The notes under the pieces were generated by a model. It did no database searches. It saw only the letters and a list, made by a program, of their open reading frames with translations, and had not been told where the DNA came from. DNA of 64,000 nt from Caldicellulosiruptor hydrothermalis 108 (GTDB lineage: Bacteria > Bacillota > Thermoanaerobacteria > Caldicellulosiruptorales > Caldicellulosiruptoraceae). Where the stretch lies: NCBI RefSeq assembly GCF_000166355.1, contig NC_014652.1:1552928-1616927 (forward strand), given 5' to 3'. Below, one piece after another: positions 1 through 8,523 of this stretch (its first letter is position 1; each line of letters begins with the position of its first letter). The position numbers and the translations under genes were made by a program.

Positions 1-263
1 CTACTATTTTTTAAATCTATTTCTTACAAAAAATTTCTGGTTTTGTTTTTACTTAACCTTCTAAAACAAGGAGTTAAGAAGGCTTAGGATATTATTGTCT
101 TTTTTGAAGTTGTTAATTTTTGTCATATGTTTGTTGCTGATTATTTTTGTTGGTATTGATAATATTTGGTTTTCACTTCTCTTTTCTTTTTGTATCTTGA
201 TTGTATTTCATGTTAGTATTGGTGCCTTTTACCTTCAATCACCACCTATTTTGCAAACGCCTA
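1..263 (+). mobile_element. 3' end of an IS4-family insertion sequence, cut by the window edge
   Basis: Bases 1-263 match 43432-43694, the tail of the complete element, with a single difference that I can find (G at 87, A at 43518). The window begins two bases after where the transposase stop codon would be. The element ends in GCAAACGCCTA, the same end as the full copy, and is followed by unrelated sequence. Near identity of the two copies suggests recent movement of this family. The transposase of this copy lies outside the window. Confidence 0.9.
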
Positions 264-311
264 AATCAAAAAAAATATAATTTTTATACACACTTCATTT
301 TAATACAAAGT

Positions 312-1148
312 TCACAAATTCAAATTCAAACTCAAATTCATACTCCCTGTTCTGTACCCCTCTAAATCTAAAGTAATATACAAAAAACCTAACTCTTTAA
401 ACTTATTCCTAACACTCTCTATTAACTTAATATCTAAAAACTTCTCCATCTCATCCTTACCTATTTCTATTCGTGCAAGTTTATCTTGATGATACCTTAC
501 CCTCACCTGCTTAAACCCAAGTCCAAGTAAATATTCCTCAGCTTTTTCTATCATGCTTAATTTTTCTTTTGTTATTCTTTCTCCGTAAGGTATGCGTGAA
601 GAAAGGCATGCAAAGGCAGGTTTGTCCCATGTTGGAAGTCCCAACTCTTTTGACAATTTCCTAATATCCTCTTTTGTAAGCCCAGCAACTTTAAGTGGAC
701 TTACAACGTTAAGCTCACATGCCGCCTTCATGCCAGGTCTAAAATCGTTCAAATCATCAAAGTTTGAACCATCCGCAACATACTCAATTCCATGTGCCTT
801 TGCTACTTTCCATATCTTTTCAAAAAGCTCCTTCTTGCAGTAATAGCATCTATCAACAGGGTTTTTATTGAATCCCTCAATTTCAAGCTCTTCTGATTCT
901 ATGACTATGTGTTTTGCTCCTATTTGTTTTATGAATGTTATTGCATCATTGAGTTCTCTTTTTGGATAGGTTGAGGATGTTGCAGTCACGGCAATAACTC
1001 TATCTCCTAAAACATCATAAGCAACTTTGACTAAAAAGGTACTATCAACTCCACCTGAATAAGCAATTGCAAGGCTTCCTAAGCTTTTGATATAGTTTTT
1101 TAATTTTTCATATTTTTCTTGTAATGTTTCATCTATTATGATATCCAT
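312..1148 (-). CDS. larE: LarE-like ATP-dependent sacrificial sulfur transferase
   Basis: A PP-loop enzyme of 278 aa, the usual length of the LarE family. LarE adenylates a substrate carboxylate and donates sulfur; in lactate racemase maturation it acts on the pyridinium nickel-pincer precursor. The PP-loop SGGVDST is at residues 31-37. CYYC at 101-104 and a Cys at about 181 (FACLSSR) give three cysteines. LarE proteins with this set are thought to carry a labile [4Fe-4S] cluster that holds the donated sulfide, whereas the one-cysteine type sacrifices its own Cys. No larA, larB or larC is adjacent, so the nickel-pincer role is inferred from family only. The start has a good site, AGGAGGGTAATTTT before ATG. 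Confidence 0.85.
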   Translation of the reverse strand: MDIIIDETLQEKYEKLKNYIKSLGSLAIAYSGGVDSTFLVKVAYDVLGDRVIAVTATSSTYPKRELNDAITFIKQIGAKHIVIESEELEIEGFNKNPVDRCYYCKKELFEKIWKVAKAHGIEYVADGSNFDDLNDFRPGMKAACELNVVSPLKVAGLTKEDIRKLSKELGLPTWDKPAFACLSSRIPYGERITKEKLSMIEKAEEYLLGLGFKQVRVRYHQDKLARIEIGKDEMEKFLDIKLIESVRNKFKELGFLYITLDLEGYRTGSMNLSLNLNL

Positions 1149-1173
1149 AAAATTACCCTCCTGTATGTTATTG

Positions 1174-1236
1174 TACTAAATTATTTAGATAGATTTAGTA
1201 TAAATTTATTTTACACGTCTCCTTTTATTCTATCAA
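1174..1236 (-). promoter_or_regulatory. Promoter of larE with an inverted repeat at the start of the transcript
   Basis: On the minus strand TTGATA (1231-1236) and TAAAAT (1208-1213) are separated by 17 bases, a good sigma-A promoter. Just downstream, TACTAAAT (1174-1181) and ATTTAGTA (1193-1200) form a perfect 8-base inverted repeat near the expected transcription start. It could be an operator or a short 5' hairpin; no regulator can be assigned. Confidence 0.5.
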
Positions 1237-1280
1237 CATCTTTTTAAACACTCTAAGTTAACTACAAGACGTTGTTCTTA

Positions 1281-2561
1281 TCATTTCCTTTTTGAAGAGC
1301 AAAATTCCTCAGCAATTTCAACGAATTTTTCTACATCATTTTCGCTATGTGCTACAGATAAGAACATCGCTTCAAATTGAGAGGAAGGAACATAAATATG
1401 GTTTTTTATCATATATTCTGCAAAACTTCTGAACAAGTCTAAATCGCTCATCTTTGCCATCTCGAAATTTTCTACCTTTTCAACTCCAAAGAAGATTGTT
1501 AGCATTGAACCTACCCTGTTTATGCAAAAAGTTAAATTGGAATTAGAAAAGACTTGTGTCAACTCTTTTTCGAGTTTTCCTGCTAACATCTCCAAATTAC
1601 CATAAAAATGAGGATTTTCTTTAAGCTTTTTGATAGTAGCGTACCCTGCACTCATCACAATTGGATTGCCCGACATAGTACCTGCCTGAAAGACATTTCC
1701 TTGTGGTGCTAAGCACTGCATAATCTCTTTTTTGCCACCAACTGCGCCGCAAGGAAGCCCCCCGCCAATTATCTTTCCAAAAGTTATAAGGTCCGGCTCA
1801 ACATCATATAAAGCTCTTGCACCTTTCAGTGAAAGTCTAAAACCGGTTATTACTTCATCAAAAATCAGAAGACTGCCGTGGAGGTTGCAAATTTCTCTTA
1901 GGGCTTGCAAAAACTCTTTTTTGGCAGGTACAACACCCATATTCCCTGCCACAGGCTCGATTATAACAGCTGCTATCTCATCTTTGTTTTCTTTAAAAGC
2001 TTTTTCTACTGAATCTAAATTGTTGTATTCAACCACAATTGTATTTTGTACAATATCTTCATCAATTCCCTTTAATCTTAGCTCGGCTACTGCTGACCCT
2101 GCTTCTTTCAGAAAGATGTCATGATGACCATGATAACAGCCTGCAAACTTTACTATTTTTTTCTTCCCAGTATAACCTTTTGCAAGCCTTACAGCAGTCA
2201 TTGTAGCTTCTGTCCCTGAATTAACAAATCGAACCATATCAATTTGGGCTGTCTCACACACAAGCTTTGCCATCTTATATTCAATTTCTGTTGGTGCTCC
2301 AAATGCTATTTGATCTTCCACCACTTCTTTTATGCTATTTACAACATCAGGGTCACAATGTCCTAATATCATCGCACCCCAGGACAGAACAAAATCAATA
2401 TATTCATTGCCATCAATATCAAATATACGGCAGCCTTTTCCTTTTGAGATGACTGGCGGGGTAATACTCAAATTTTTAAAGGCACGAATTGGACTGTTAA
2501 CCCCGCCTGGTATATATCTTTTGGTCTTGTCAAATACTTCTTTACTTTTGTCAAGTCTCAT
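1281..2561 (-). CDS. hemL: Glutamate-1-semialdehyde 2,1-aminomutase
   Basis: PLP enzyme that isomerises glutamate-1-semialdehyde to 5-aminolevulinate, the second step of the C5 tetrapyrrole route, in the cytoplasm. At 426 aa it is full length. It shows VNSPIRAFKNL near the N terminus, the PLP region around VNSGTEATMTAVRLA and ITFGKIIGGGLPCGAVGG, whose Lys is the expected Schiff-base residue. It is the last gene of the minus-strand siroheme operon and starts 2 bases after hemB ends, with GGAAAGGAGC as ribosome-binding site. With hemA in the same operon, the complete glutamate-to-uroporphyrinogen III route is present. Confidence 0.95.
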   Translation of the reverse strand: MRLDKSKEVFDKTKRYIPGGVNSPIRAFKNLSITPPVISKGKGCRIFDIDGNEYIDFVLSWGAMILGHCDPDVVNSIKEVVEDQIAFGAPTEIEYKMAKLVCETAQIDMVRFVNSGTEATMTAVRLAKGYTGKKKIVKFAGCYHGHHDIFLKEAGSAVAELRLKGIDEDIVQNTIVVEYNNLDSVEKAFKENKDEIAAVIIEPVAGNMGVVPAKKEFLQALREICNLHGSLLIFDEVITGFRLSLKGARALYDVEPDLITFGKIIGGGLPCGAVGGKKEIMQCLAPQGNVFQAGTMSGNPIVMSAGYATIKKLKENPHFYGNLEMLAGKLEKELTQVFSNSNLTFCINRVGSMLTIFFGVEKVENFEMAKMSDLDLFRSFAEYMIKNHIYVPSSQFEAMFLSVAHSENDVEKFVEIAEEFCSSKRK

Positions 2562-2563
2562 TT

Positions 2564-3541
2564 TTAAAGCTCCTTTCCATTCAATATCCTTGCAGCTTCT
2601 AAAGCATGGTATGTTATAATCGCATCAGCACCTGCCCTCTTTATTGCAGTCAATATCTCAATTACAACCTCTTCTTCATTCAAAAAACCCAATTTGCCTG
2701 CACTTTTTACCATGGCATACTCGCCGCTAACATTATAAGCTATAATAGGAATATTGAATTTCTCTTTTGCCACAGAAATTACATCAAGTGATGTCAAGGC
2801 AGGTTTTATAATTACAGCATCGGCGCCTTCTAAAATGTCAGCTTCTATCTCTCGCAGAGCTTCTCTTTTGTTTTGATATGGCATTTGATAACTTTTTCTG
2901 TCGCCAAAAGCAGGCCGTGAGTTTGCTACATCTCTAAATGGTGCATAAAGTGAGGAGGCAAACTTTGCACTGTATGGTATGATGGGAGTATAAACAAATC
3001 CGTGACTGTCAAGCTTTTTTCGGATAGCGGCAACCCTTCCGTCCATCATATCAGATGGACAAATTATGTCTGCCCCTGCTTTTGCATAAGATAATGCTAT
3101 CTCGCCTAAAACCTCTATTGTCTTATCATTATCTATTTTATCACCTTTCAAAATACCACAATGTCCATGTGATGTGTACTCACAAAGGCACACATCTGCA
3201 AACACCAATATATCTTCGGAATATTCTTTTATTTTCCTTATTGCCTGCTGGACTGCCCCATCATCCTTGGTAGCATAACTGCCCATCTCATCTTTCTGTG
3301 AAGTCACACCAAATAAAATTACACCGCCAATGTCAGCTTTCTTGATCTCATCCAAAATTTCATGTAGTCTGTCAACAGATACCTTCACAATGCCATCTAA
3401 TTGCGGCATTCTTTCAAACACGTTTTTACCATCATCAACAAACAGGGGAAAAATAAACCCTTTGCTGTAAAGTCTTGTTTCATAAAAAAGTTCTCTTAAA
3501 GCCTTAGTCTGTCTTAACCTTCTCAATCTTTTAAACTCCAT
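2564..3541 (-). CDS. hemB: Porphobilinogen synthase (delta-aminolevulinic acid dehydratase)
   Basis: Condenses two 5-aminolevulinate molecules to porphobilinogen. 325 aa, usual length. The zinc-type cysteine cluster is seen in FADVCLCEYTSHGHCG, so this is a zinc-dependent enzyme rather than the Asp-rich magnesium type. The substrate lysines are expected in IPYSAKFASSLY and ADAVIIKPAL. It overlaps the end of the cobA-hemD gene by 11 bases, which points to translational coupling. Confidence 0.95.
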   Translation of the reverse strand: MEFKRLRRLRQTKALRELFYETRLYSKGFIFPLFVDDGKNVFERMPQLDGIVKVSVDRLHEILDEIKKADIGGVILFGVTSQKDEMGSYATKDDGAVQQAIRKIKEYSEDILVFADVCLCEYTSHGHCGILKGDKIDNDKTIEVLGEIALSYAKAGADIICPSDMMDGRVAAIRKKLDSHGFVYTPIIPYSAKFASSLYAPFRDVANSRPAFGDRKSYQMPYQNKREALREIEADILEGADAVIIKPALTSLDVISVAKEKFNIPIIAYNVSGEYAMVKSAGKLGFLNEEEVVIEILTAIKRAGADAIITYHALEAARILNGKEL

Positions 3542-5006
3542 TTTTGACCACCTCTAAAATCTTATTTACTATTCCCTCATCGGTTGCCTCATTACTAATG
3601 ATACTTTTAATACCGAAACTTTCCAATGTCTTTTGGGTATGCTCACCAATTGAAATAACTATTTTATTAGAAAGCACTTCAACCCCATAGCATTCTATAA
3701 AGTGTCTAAACATTCCTGAGCTTGTGAATACAAATATGTCTGAATCGTAAACTGCATCATTTGGGTTTTTAGTAAATTCCATTGAATATGCAAAGATGGT
3801 ATCAACCTCAAATCCCAAGCTTTCAAGGGAATTTTTGAGGTAATCTCCTGCATTTTTTGACTGCACAGTCAATATCTTTTTGCTTTTATCAACTTCATTC
3901 TCGAAAATCTTGATCAAACCATCTGATGAATGTTCATCTGGAATATATTTTACCCTAAATCCTCTCTTTTGGAGTGAAAGTGCAGTTTTTTTACCTATTG
4001 CAGCAAAGTCACCTTTAATATTTCTCACATCTATATTTTTTTCAATCAAGTAGTCAAAAAAACTATCAACACCATTTACACTCGTAAATACCAATATATT
4101 GTATTCAGGCAAAGAGTTTAAAATTTTATCAATCTCCTCCCTATGGAGAACCAGTTTTGAGCAGCAACCATCAACAACGTCCGCACCAAGACTGAATAGC
4201 AAACTTTTTATATTCCTTGAGACATTTTTGGGACGTGTGATACAAACTCTTTTACCAAATAAAGGCAAATTCTCATAAAAAGAAAGCTTATTTCTAAATT
4301 TTATAACCTCACCTATCACAAATACCATTGGCGATGCAATTTGATTTTTAGACTTTCCACTTGCAAAGTCTTCTAAATACCCGCTAATTACTTTCTGCCG
4401 ACCAGTTGTTGCATTAATTACTGCTGCAGCAAGAGTTTGAGGCTGTTTGCCGTGTAAAATCAGTTTTTGTGAGATACTTTCAATATTTTCGGCAGACATG
4501 AGAAATATTAAAGTTCCATCAAGTTTAGAAATTATGTTCCAATTCAGTTCTTTATCATCGCACGTGTGCCCAGTAAACACATGAAATTCACGTGCAAGCT
4601 TTCTATACGTGATAGGAATACCCGCAAAGGTTAAAGCAGAGTAAAATGAACTAACACCAGGAATAATCTCAAAAGGTATGTTATTTTCAAATAGTTTTTC
4701 TGCCTCTTCTGCTCCCCTTCCAAATATATATGGGTCTCCACCTTTTAGCCGAACAACATTAAAACCTTTTTTTGCATACTCTATCATCAAGTTTATAATT
4801 CTGTCCTGAGAAAGTACATGTTTTTTTGGTTCTTTACCACAGTAGATATAAATTGCATCATCTTTTGCAAGCTTCAACAAATTTTTGTTTATTAACCTAT
4901 CGTAAATTATTACATCAGCAGTTTTTATAGCATTCAGACACTTTACTGTTATCAAGTCCTCCATGTATGGACCAGCCCCAACAATATATACCTTTCCAAC
5001 TTTCAA
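3531..5006 (-). CDS. cobA-hemD: Fused uroporphyrinogen-III C-methyltransferase / uroporphyrinogen-III synthase
   Basis: A two-domain protein of about 491 aa. Residues 1-245 are SUMT/CobA, which makes precorrin-2 with S-adenosylmethionine: RLKGGDPYIFGRGAEE and PGVSSFYSALTFAGIP are clear. The rest is HemD, which closes hydroxymethylbilane to uroporphyrinogen III. The fusion is common in Firmicutes and commits the pathway to siroheme or cobalamin. The start is a TTG at 5006 placed 8 bases after AAAGGAGG; a longer reading to 5039 lacks a site. Odd: the usual GAGPGD glycine loop of SUMT reads GAGPYMED, so the second Gly-Asp of the S-adenosylmethionine site is altered. Confidence 0.93.
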   Translation of the reverse strand: MKVGKVYIVGAGPYMEDLITVKCLNAIKTADVIIYDRLINKNLLKLAKDDAIYIYCGKEPKKHVLSQDRIINLMIEYAKKGFNVVRLKGGDPYIFGRGAEEAEKLFENNIPFEIIPGVSSFYSALTFAGIPITYRKLAREFHVFTGHTCDDKELNWNIISKLDGTLIFLMSAENIESISQKLILHGKQPQTLAAAVINATTGRQKVISGYLEDFASGKSKNQIASPMVFVIGEVIKFRNKLSFYENLPLFGKRVCITRPKNVSRNIKSLLFSLGADVVDGCCSKLVLHREEIDKILNSLPEYNILVFTSVNGVDSFFDYLIEKNIDVRNIKGDFAAIGKKTALSLQKRGFRVKYIPDEHSSDGLIKIFENEVDKSKKILTVQSKNAGDYLKNSLESLGFEVDTIFAYSMEFTKNPNDAVYDSDIFVFTSSGMFRHFIECYGVEVLSNKIVISIGEHTQKTLESFGIKSIISNEATDEGIVNKILEVVKNGV

Positions 5007-5056
5007 TATACTAATCCTCCTTTGGAAAATTAACTTCACACAAGTCTTACCATAAA

Positions 5057-5929
5057 CTAACTTTCAAGCATCTTACTTAGCTTATTTGCAAGAGACAAAA
5101 AGTCAGCTTTGTCACCCTCAATACTTGCTTTTACTAATTTATCACCTCTTAAAAGGGAAGCAAATGCATAAATTTTGTCCTGGTCTGTTTTACAAAAAAC
5201 ACCAATCGACGAATGACACCCTCCTCCCAAAAACTTCAAAACAAGCCTTTCAAACTGGGTTTGGATATATGCATTAACATCGTTTATTTTACTTAAGATG
5301 CTTTTATAGGGACTATCTTTAAGGCACTCAATGCATATTGCCCCCTGACCAGGGCAAGGTGTAATTTCATTTATATCAAAAATATAACTTACATAAGAAT
5401 CTAAGTTTAACCGCTTTAGTGCAGCATAGGCAACTATAACTCCATCAAGCCCTTCTGACTCAATCTTTGAAAGTCGTGTTTCTATATTGCCTCTTATATT
5501 AACAACTTGTATATCTTCTCTTAAATTTTTTAAATGTACCTCTCTTCTTAAACTACTTGTTCCAATTTTTGCGTTTGGCTTTAGCTGGTAGAATCCCACA
5601 CCATCTTTTGATACAAGCACATCTCTGGGATCCTCTCTTTCAACAACTGCCACAATCTCAAAATTACTGTCTATTTCACAAGGCAAGTCCTTTAGACTGT
5701 GCACAGCTAAATCTATTTCCCTCGTTAAAAGTGCACGTTCAATCTCTTTTACAAATACACCTGGACTTTTAAAGTCTTTTAGGCTTTTTGTTTTGTCAAT
5801 ATCTCCTTTTGTTTTTATAGGAACAAATTCACATTCAATACCTAAGGTTTGCTTGATTTTTCTTGCCACAATATCAACTTGAATTCTGCTGAGTCTGCTG
5901 TCCCTTGCGCCAATTCTTAACTTTTTCAT
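5057..5929 (-). CDS. hemC: Porphobilinogen deaminase (hydroxymethylbilane synthase)
   Basis: Polymerises four porphobilinogens into hydroxymethylbilane. 290 aa. The N terminus reads RIGARDSRLSRIQ (family: GtRxSxLAlaQ), and the Cys in LGGGCHSSIGV is the expected anchor of the dipyrromethane cofactor. Substrate arginines are in IGTSSLRREVHLK and NIRGNIETRL. The start codon overlaps the stop of the upstream precorrin-2 dehydrogenase gene by 4 bases (ATGA). Confidence 0.95.
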   Translation of the reverse strand: MKKLRIGARDSRLSRIQVDIVARKIKQTLGIECEFVPIKTKGDIDKTKSLKDFKSPGVFVKEIERALLTREIDLAVHSLKDLPCEIDSNFEIVAVVEREDPRDVLVSKDGVGFYQLKPNAKIGTSSLRREVHLKNLREDIQVVNIRGNIETRLSKIESEGLDGVIVAYAALKRLNLDSYVSYIFDINEITPCPGQGAICIECLKDSPYKSILSKINDVNAYIQTQFERLVLKFLGGGCHSSIGVFCKTDQDKIYAFASLLRGDKLVKASIEGDKADFLSLANKLSKMLES

Positions 5930-6600
5930 CTTGTCACCTCAAAATTTAAAACATCTTCGTAAAACAATTCTATAATCTTATTAGCATATCCTTTTTTGAA
6001 AAAATAATAAAAGTCATCTGAACAAACGAATTCCAATATTTGGTCCTTTTGTGGATGATGCTTTAATTTTTCTCTCAAATCAGTTGCCCATTTGCAGAAC
6101 ATGGCAAAACTCTGAAGAAAATTGAGAACTTTCTGTGTAAGATATTTCGAAAGTTTCGGATTTCCCCTATTTATTGACAAGCTAAAAACAAATTCATCAG
6201 TTCTTTTTTGAGCACCAAGTCTTAAGTTTCCGAGCTTATAATCTGAGCACACCAGATATAGTTTATTTAGTCTTTTGCAGTGCCAGATAATTCTTTTTTC
6301 AAGCTTTCTGTTTGACACCCCAATTACAACTATGTGCTTATCCTTTAAAAAACTTTTGCGAAATTTCCCTCTTTTGAGTTTTAGATATCCACTTTTCAAC
6401 TCTCTGAAGCCTATATCAAACCTTGTCGATAAAACTTCAACCTTGCAACCAGCTCCTAAAAAGGTTTTGGTTTTTATCAAAGAAGCTTTTCCTGCTCCTA
6501 TAACCCCCACCTTAATGTTATTTGCTACAAGTCCAATATGCATAAGATTTTCAAAGCCTGAATCTATTTCAAGAATATCCTCTTTATCAGGTTTGAGCAA
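5926..6600 (-). CDS. Precorrin-2 dehydrogenase / sirohydrochlorin ferrochelatase-like (CysG N-terminal type)
   Basis: Short protein (224 aa) with an N-terminal NAD-binding fold: [28 protein letters not shown] is the Rossmann turn, followed by [14 protein letters not shown], where CysG and Met8 proteins have a similar VIAAT strand. By family and position it oxidises precorrin-2 to sirohydrochlorin and may insert iron, finishing siroheme. Sequence similarity is weaker than for its neighbours, so the chelatase role is inference. The start is a TTG at 6600 that overlaps hemA by 37 bases; an ATG at 6543 would leave a gap of 20 bases after hemA but has a poor ribosome-binding site. Confidence 0.75.
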   Translation of the reverse strand: MLKPDKEDILEIDSGFENLMHIGLVANNIKVGVIGAGKASLIKTKTFLGAGCKVEVLSTRFDIGFRELKSGYLKLKRGKFRKSFLKDKHIVVIGVSNRKLEKRIIWHCKRLNKLYLVCSDYKLGNLRLGAQKRTDEFVFSLSINRGNPKLSKYLTQKVLNFLQSFAMFCKWATDLREKLKHHPQKDQILEFVCSDDFYYFFKKGYANKIIELFYEDVLNFEVTR

Positions 6601-7748
6601 ATTTCACCACTTCCCTCTTTGTGTGCCTCTCTTAAAACCTCAATTGCCCTATCAATATATAGATTTGCCATCCTTATCAAGACGCTTTCAATTTTTTCTA
6701 TTTCTTCGCTATCAACATTCTTTAGATACTTCACCTGCATTCTGCCCAATTCCTCTGCGTGCTTTTTCATATCCATAATTAAGCCTTTATATTTCCTAAA
6801 CTCAAGCCAATCAATAAACTCATCAACATATTTCTCAATTATATGGTAATTCTCTTGCATCTTGGAAATCCTAAATTCCCTGTTAATGGTATCTATCTTA
6901 TGAACTTGGTCTATATCAATCACTTTAACGTTCGGAAGTTTATACACCTCAACATCCACATCTCTTGGTACAGCAAGGTCAAATATGAGCAGATTTTTTC
7001 CCTCTGGTATATCATCTTTGTGGACAACTGCATGTGGCGCAGATGTTGAGCATATCAGGCATTGTGCTTCTGAGATTGCATCTTTTTTGTCGCTATACTC
7101 AAATTTTTCAGGATATAGCTTGACAAATTGGTCAATTCTCTCGTTTTTGCGCCCAATTAAAAATACTTTGTCCACATCTGAGTTTTTAAAGTAGTTGCAA
7201 AATGAAAATCCAATATTTCCAAGTCCAATTATAGCAATTTTTCTGATATTTGATTCTTTCAAAACCTTTCCAACAACTGATGCGATGGTGATGGGATGCT
7301 CGTTTAACCTTGACTTTGTTCGAAATTCCTTTGAACATTTTAAGGCAACCTCAAAAAGCCTTTCAAGGACTGGATTTTTACCGCCCACCTGCTTCGCAAT
7401 CTCTTTTGCTTCTTTTACCTGAGCAACAATTTGTTCTTCGCCAATTAAAAGTGAATCAAAGCCGCATACAACTTCAAATAGGTGTTTTATACAATCTTTG
7501 TCTTTGTAAATATAAAATAAATGCATATATCTCTTATCCCAGTCAAGTTCAGTGAATATTTTTTCTATGTCCACATACTCTTCTGAAAAGAAGTAGATTT
7601 CTGTTCTGTTGCAGGTACTGAGAATTATGACTTCATTTGCTAATTTTTTTAAACTAATCAACTTTTCTTGTAACTTGGTCTTTGTCAGAGAAAATTTTTG
7701 TCTGGTATCAACTTCTACTTTGTGATTGATTCCAATGATCCATAGCAC
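6564..7748 (-). CDS. hemA: Glutamyl-tRNA reductase
   Basis: Reduces glutamyl-tRNA(Glu) to glutamate-1-semialdehyde, the entry step of tetrapyrrole synthesis. 394 aa, slightly below the usual 410-450. The catalytic Cys is in [13 protein letters not shown] (about residue 46), the signature [14 protein letters not shown] follows, and [16 protein letters not shown] is the NADPH-binding turn; a helical dimerisation tail ends the protein. The start is GTG, 10 bases after CGGAG. It is the first gene of the siroheme operon, so control of this operon would act in the leader upstream (7749-7860). Confidence 0.93.
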   Translation of the reverse strand: MLWIIGINHKVEVDTRQKFSLTKTKLQEKLISLKKLANEVIILSTCNRTEIYFFSEEYVDIEKIFTELDWDKRYMHLFYIYKDKDCIKHLFEVVCGFDSLLIGEEQIVAQVKEAKEIAKQVGGKNPVLERLFEVALKCSKEFRTKSRLNEHPITIASVVGKVLKESNIRKIAIIGLGNIGFSFCNYFKNSDVDKVFLIGRKNERIDQFVKLYPEKFEYSDKKDAISEAQCLICSTSAPHAVVHKDDIPEGKNLLIFDLAVPRDVDVEVYKLPNVKVIDIDQVHKIDTINREFRISKMQENYHIIEKYVDEFIDWLEFRKYKGLIMDMKKHAEELGRMQVKYLKNVDSEEIEKIESVLIRMANLYIDRAIEVLREAHKEGSGEICSNLIKRIFLK

Positions 7749-8154
7749 AAAACATCATCTCCGAAGGTTTTTGGATTATTAAGTGTTCTTATTAAAAAAG
7801 CCCTATGTGATTCTTGTTATAAGTTATTTTACTTTTTTCAATCTATCAGTTTGATTAACCTCTGGTATTTTTTTTGCGCTCTGTAATATGATTGCTATTA
7901 ATTTCTTTTGTATCCAAATGCATCAGCCCCACCATCGGTTAAAACCTTAATTCTTTTGGATATTAAATTACCCTCAAGAGAAATTCTATCATGTTGCACA
8001 TCTTAGTGCAATTCTCTTGAGGGACCAGCAAGCTTGAGTAAACACAGTTGCTGTAGACTATATAAAGATGTTGAAGTTACTCCCTGATGGCTTAAGCTTC
8101 TTTCAAATCTACCGTGTTTTTAATTTTCTGAGGAGAATCTTTAGAGGAGTTACT
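7749..8154. other. 406-bp intergenic region between hemA and the sulfite locus
   Basis: No convincing gene. It holds the long hairpin at 7971-8023, described separately, and a short minus-strand open stretch at about 7900-7992 that ends in TAA, has no start or ribosome-binding site and that I do not recognise. The hemA promoter must lie here on the minus strand, but I cannot point to a clean -35/-10 pair. I see no T-box, S-box or other known riboswitch core. Confidence 0.6.
7971..8023. repeat. Long two-part hairpin
   Basis: CCCTCAAGAGAA at 7971-7982 and TTCTCTTGAGGG at 8012-8023 are perfect 12-base complements. Inside, TTGCAC (7995-8000) and GTGCAA (8006-8011) form a second stem directly stacked on one side, leaving an 11-12 base bulge on the other. 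There is no T-run after it on either strand, so it does not look like an ordinary terminator. It could be a structured leader, an RNA-processing site or a small palindromic mobile repeat. Confidence 0.7.
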
Positions 8155-8481
8155 TTACCTTTTAGGATACTCGATGTCCAAATTAATATCAATTTTCTTC
8201 TTAGCCTCTCTTAAAAAAAGTTCTCCTTCTCTGGTAAGCTCATAATATGTGTGATTTCGATGCTTAACACTTTTTCGTCGACGATGGTAATATTTAACTA
8301 TTCTTCTTTCCACTCGCTTGATAAGTCCTCTCTCCTCCAGACTTTGTAGTCGCTTTCTGGTTTCTTCCAAGGATAAACCCAGACGTATCGCCAGAAGTTT
8401 TGCGTATTCCGGTCCAAGCTTTTTGAGGTAGGCAAGGATTGTTAAATCAAGAAGTTCATCTTGGTCATTCTTGACCGGCAT
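8155..8481 (-). CDS. Winged-helix DNA-binding protein, DUF2250-like
   Basis: A basic protein of 108 aa. Residues 10-60 form a helix-turn-helix (DLTILAYLKKLGPEYAKLLA, then a recognition helix LSLEETRKRLQSLEERG), followed by a basic wing KYYHRRRKSVKHRNHTYY and a short C-terminal helix. It resembles DUF2250 proteins. It is the last gene of the sulfite locus and has a good site, AAGGAGATGAAAGC before ATG. A regulator of the locus is plausible. The bases here are less AT-rich than in the neighbouring operons. Confidence 0.7.
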   Translation of the reverse strand: MPVKNDQDELLDLTILAYLKKLGPEYAKLLAIRLGLSLEETRKRLQSLEERGLIKRVERRIVKYYHRRRKSVKHRNHTYYELTREGELFLREAKKKIDINLDIEYPKR

Positions 8482-8523
8482 GCTTTCATCTCCTTCATTA
8501 TGGATTTACTCCTTGCCGAGCGT

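Noticed and set aside
95..280. Hydrophobic 61-aa frame in the IS tail (and its 75-aa counterpart at 43526-43753)
   Set aside because: It starts with TTG, runs across the end of the element into unlike flanking sequences in the two copies, and so has two different C termini. Most likely chance.
1732..2124. Plus-strand frame of 130 aa inside hemL
   Set aside because: Shadow of the hemL gene; no ribosome-binding site and a biased composition. The same holds for other opposite-strand frames inside known genes.
7749..7860. T-box leader before hemA
   Set aside because: hemA needs tRNA(Glu), so a T-box was considered, but the conserved T-box sequence AGGGTGGNACCGCG is not present on the minus strand.
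7900..7992. Minus-strand open stretch ending KVLTDGGADAFGYKRN
   Set aside because: No start codon, no ribosome-binding site and no family that I recognise. It may be a gene remnant, but I cannot support it.
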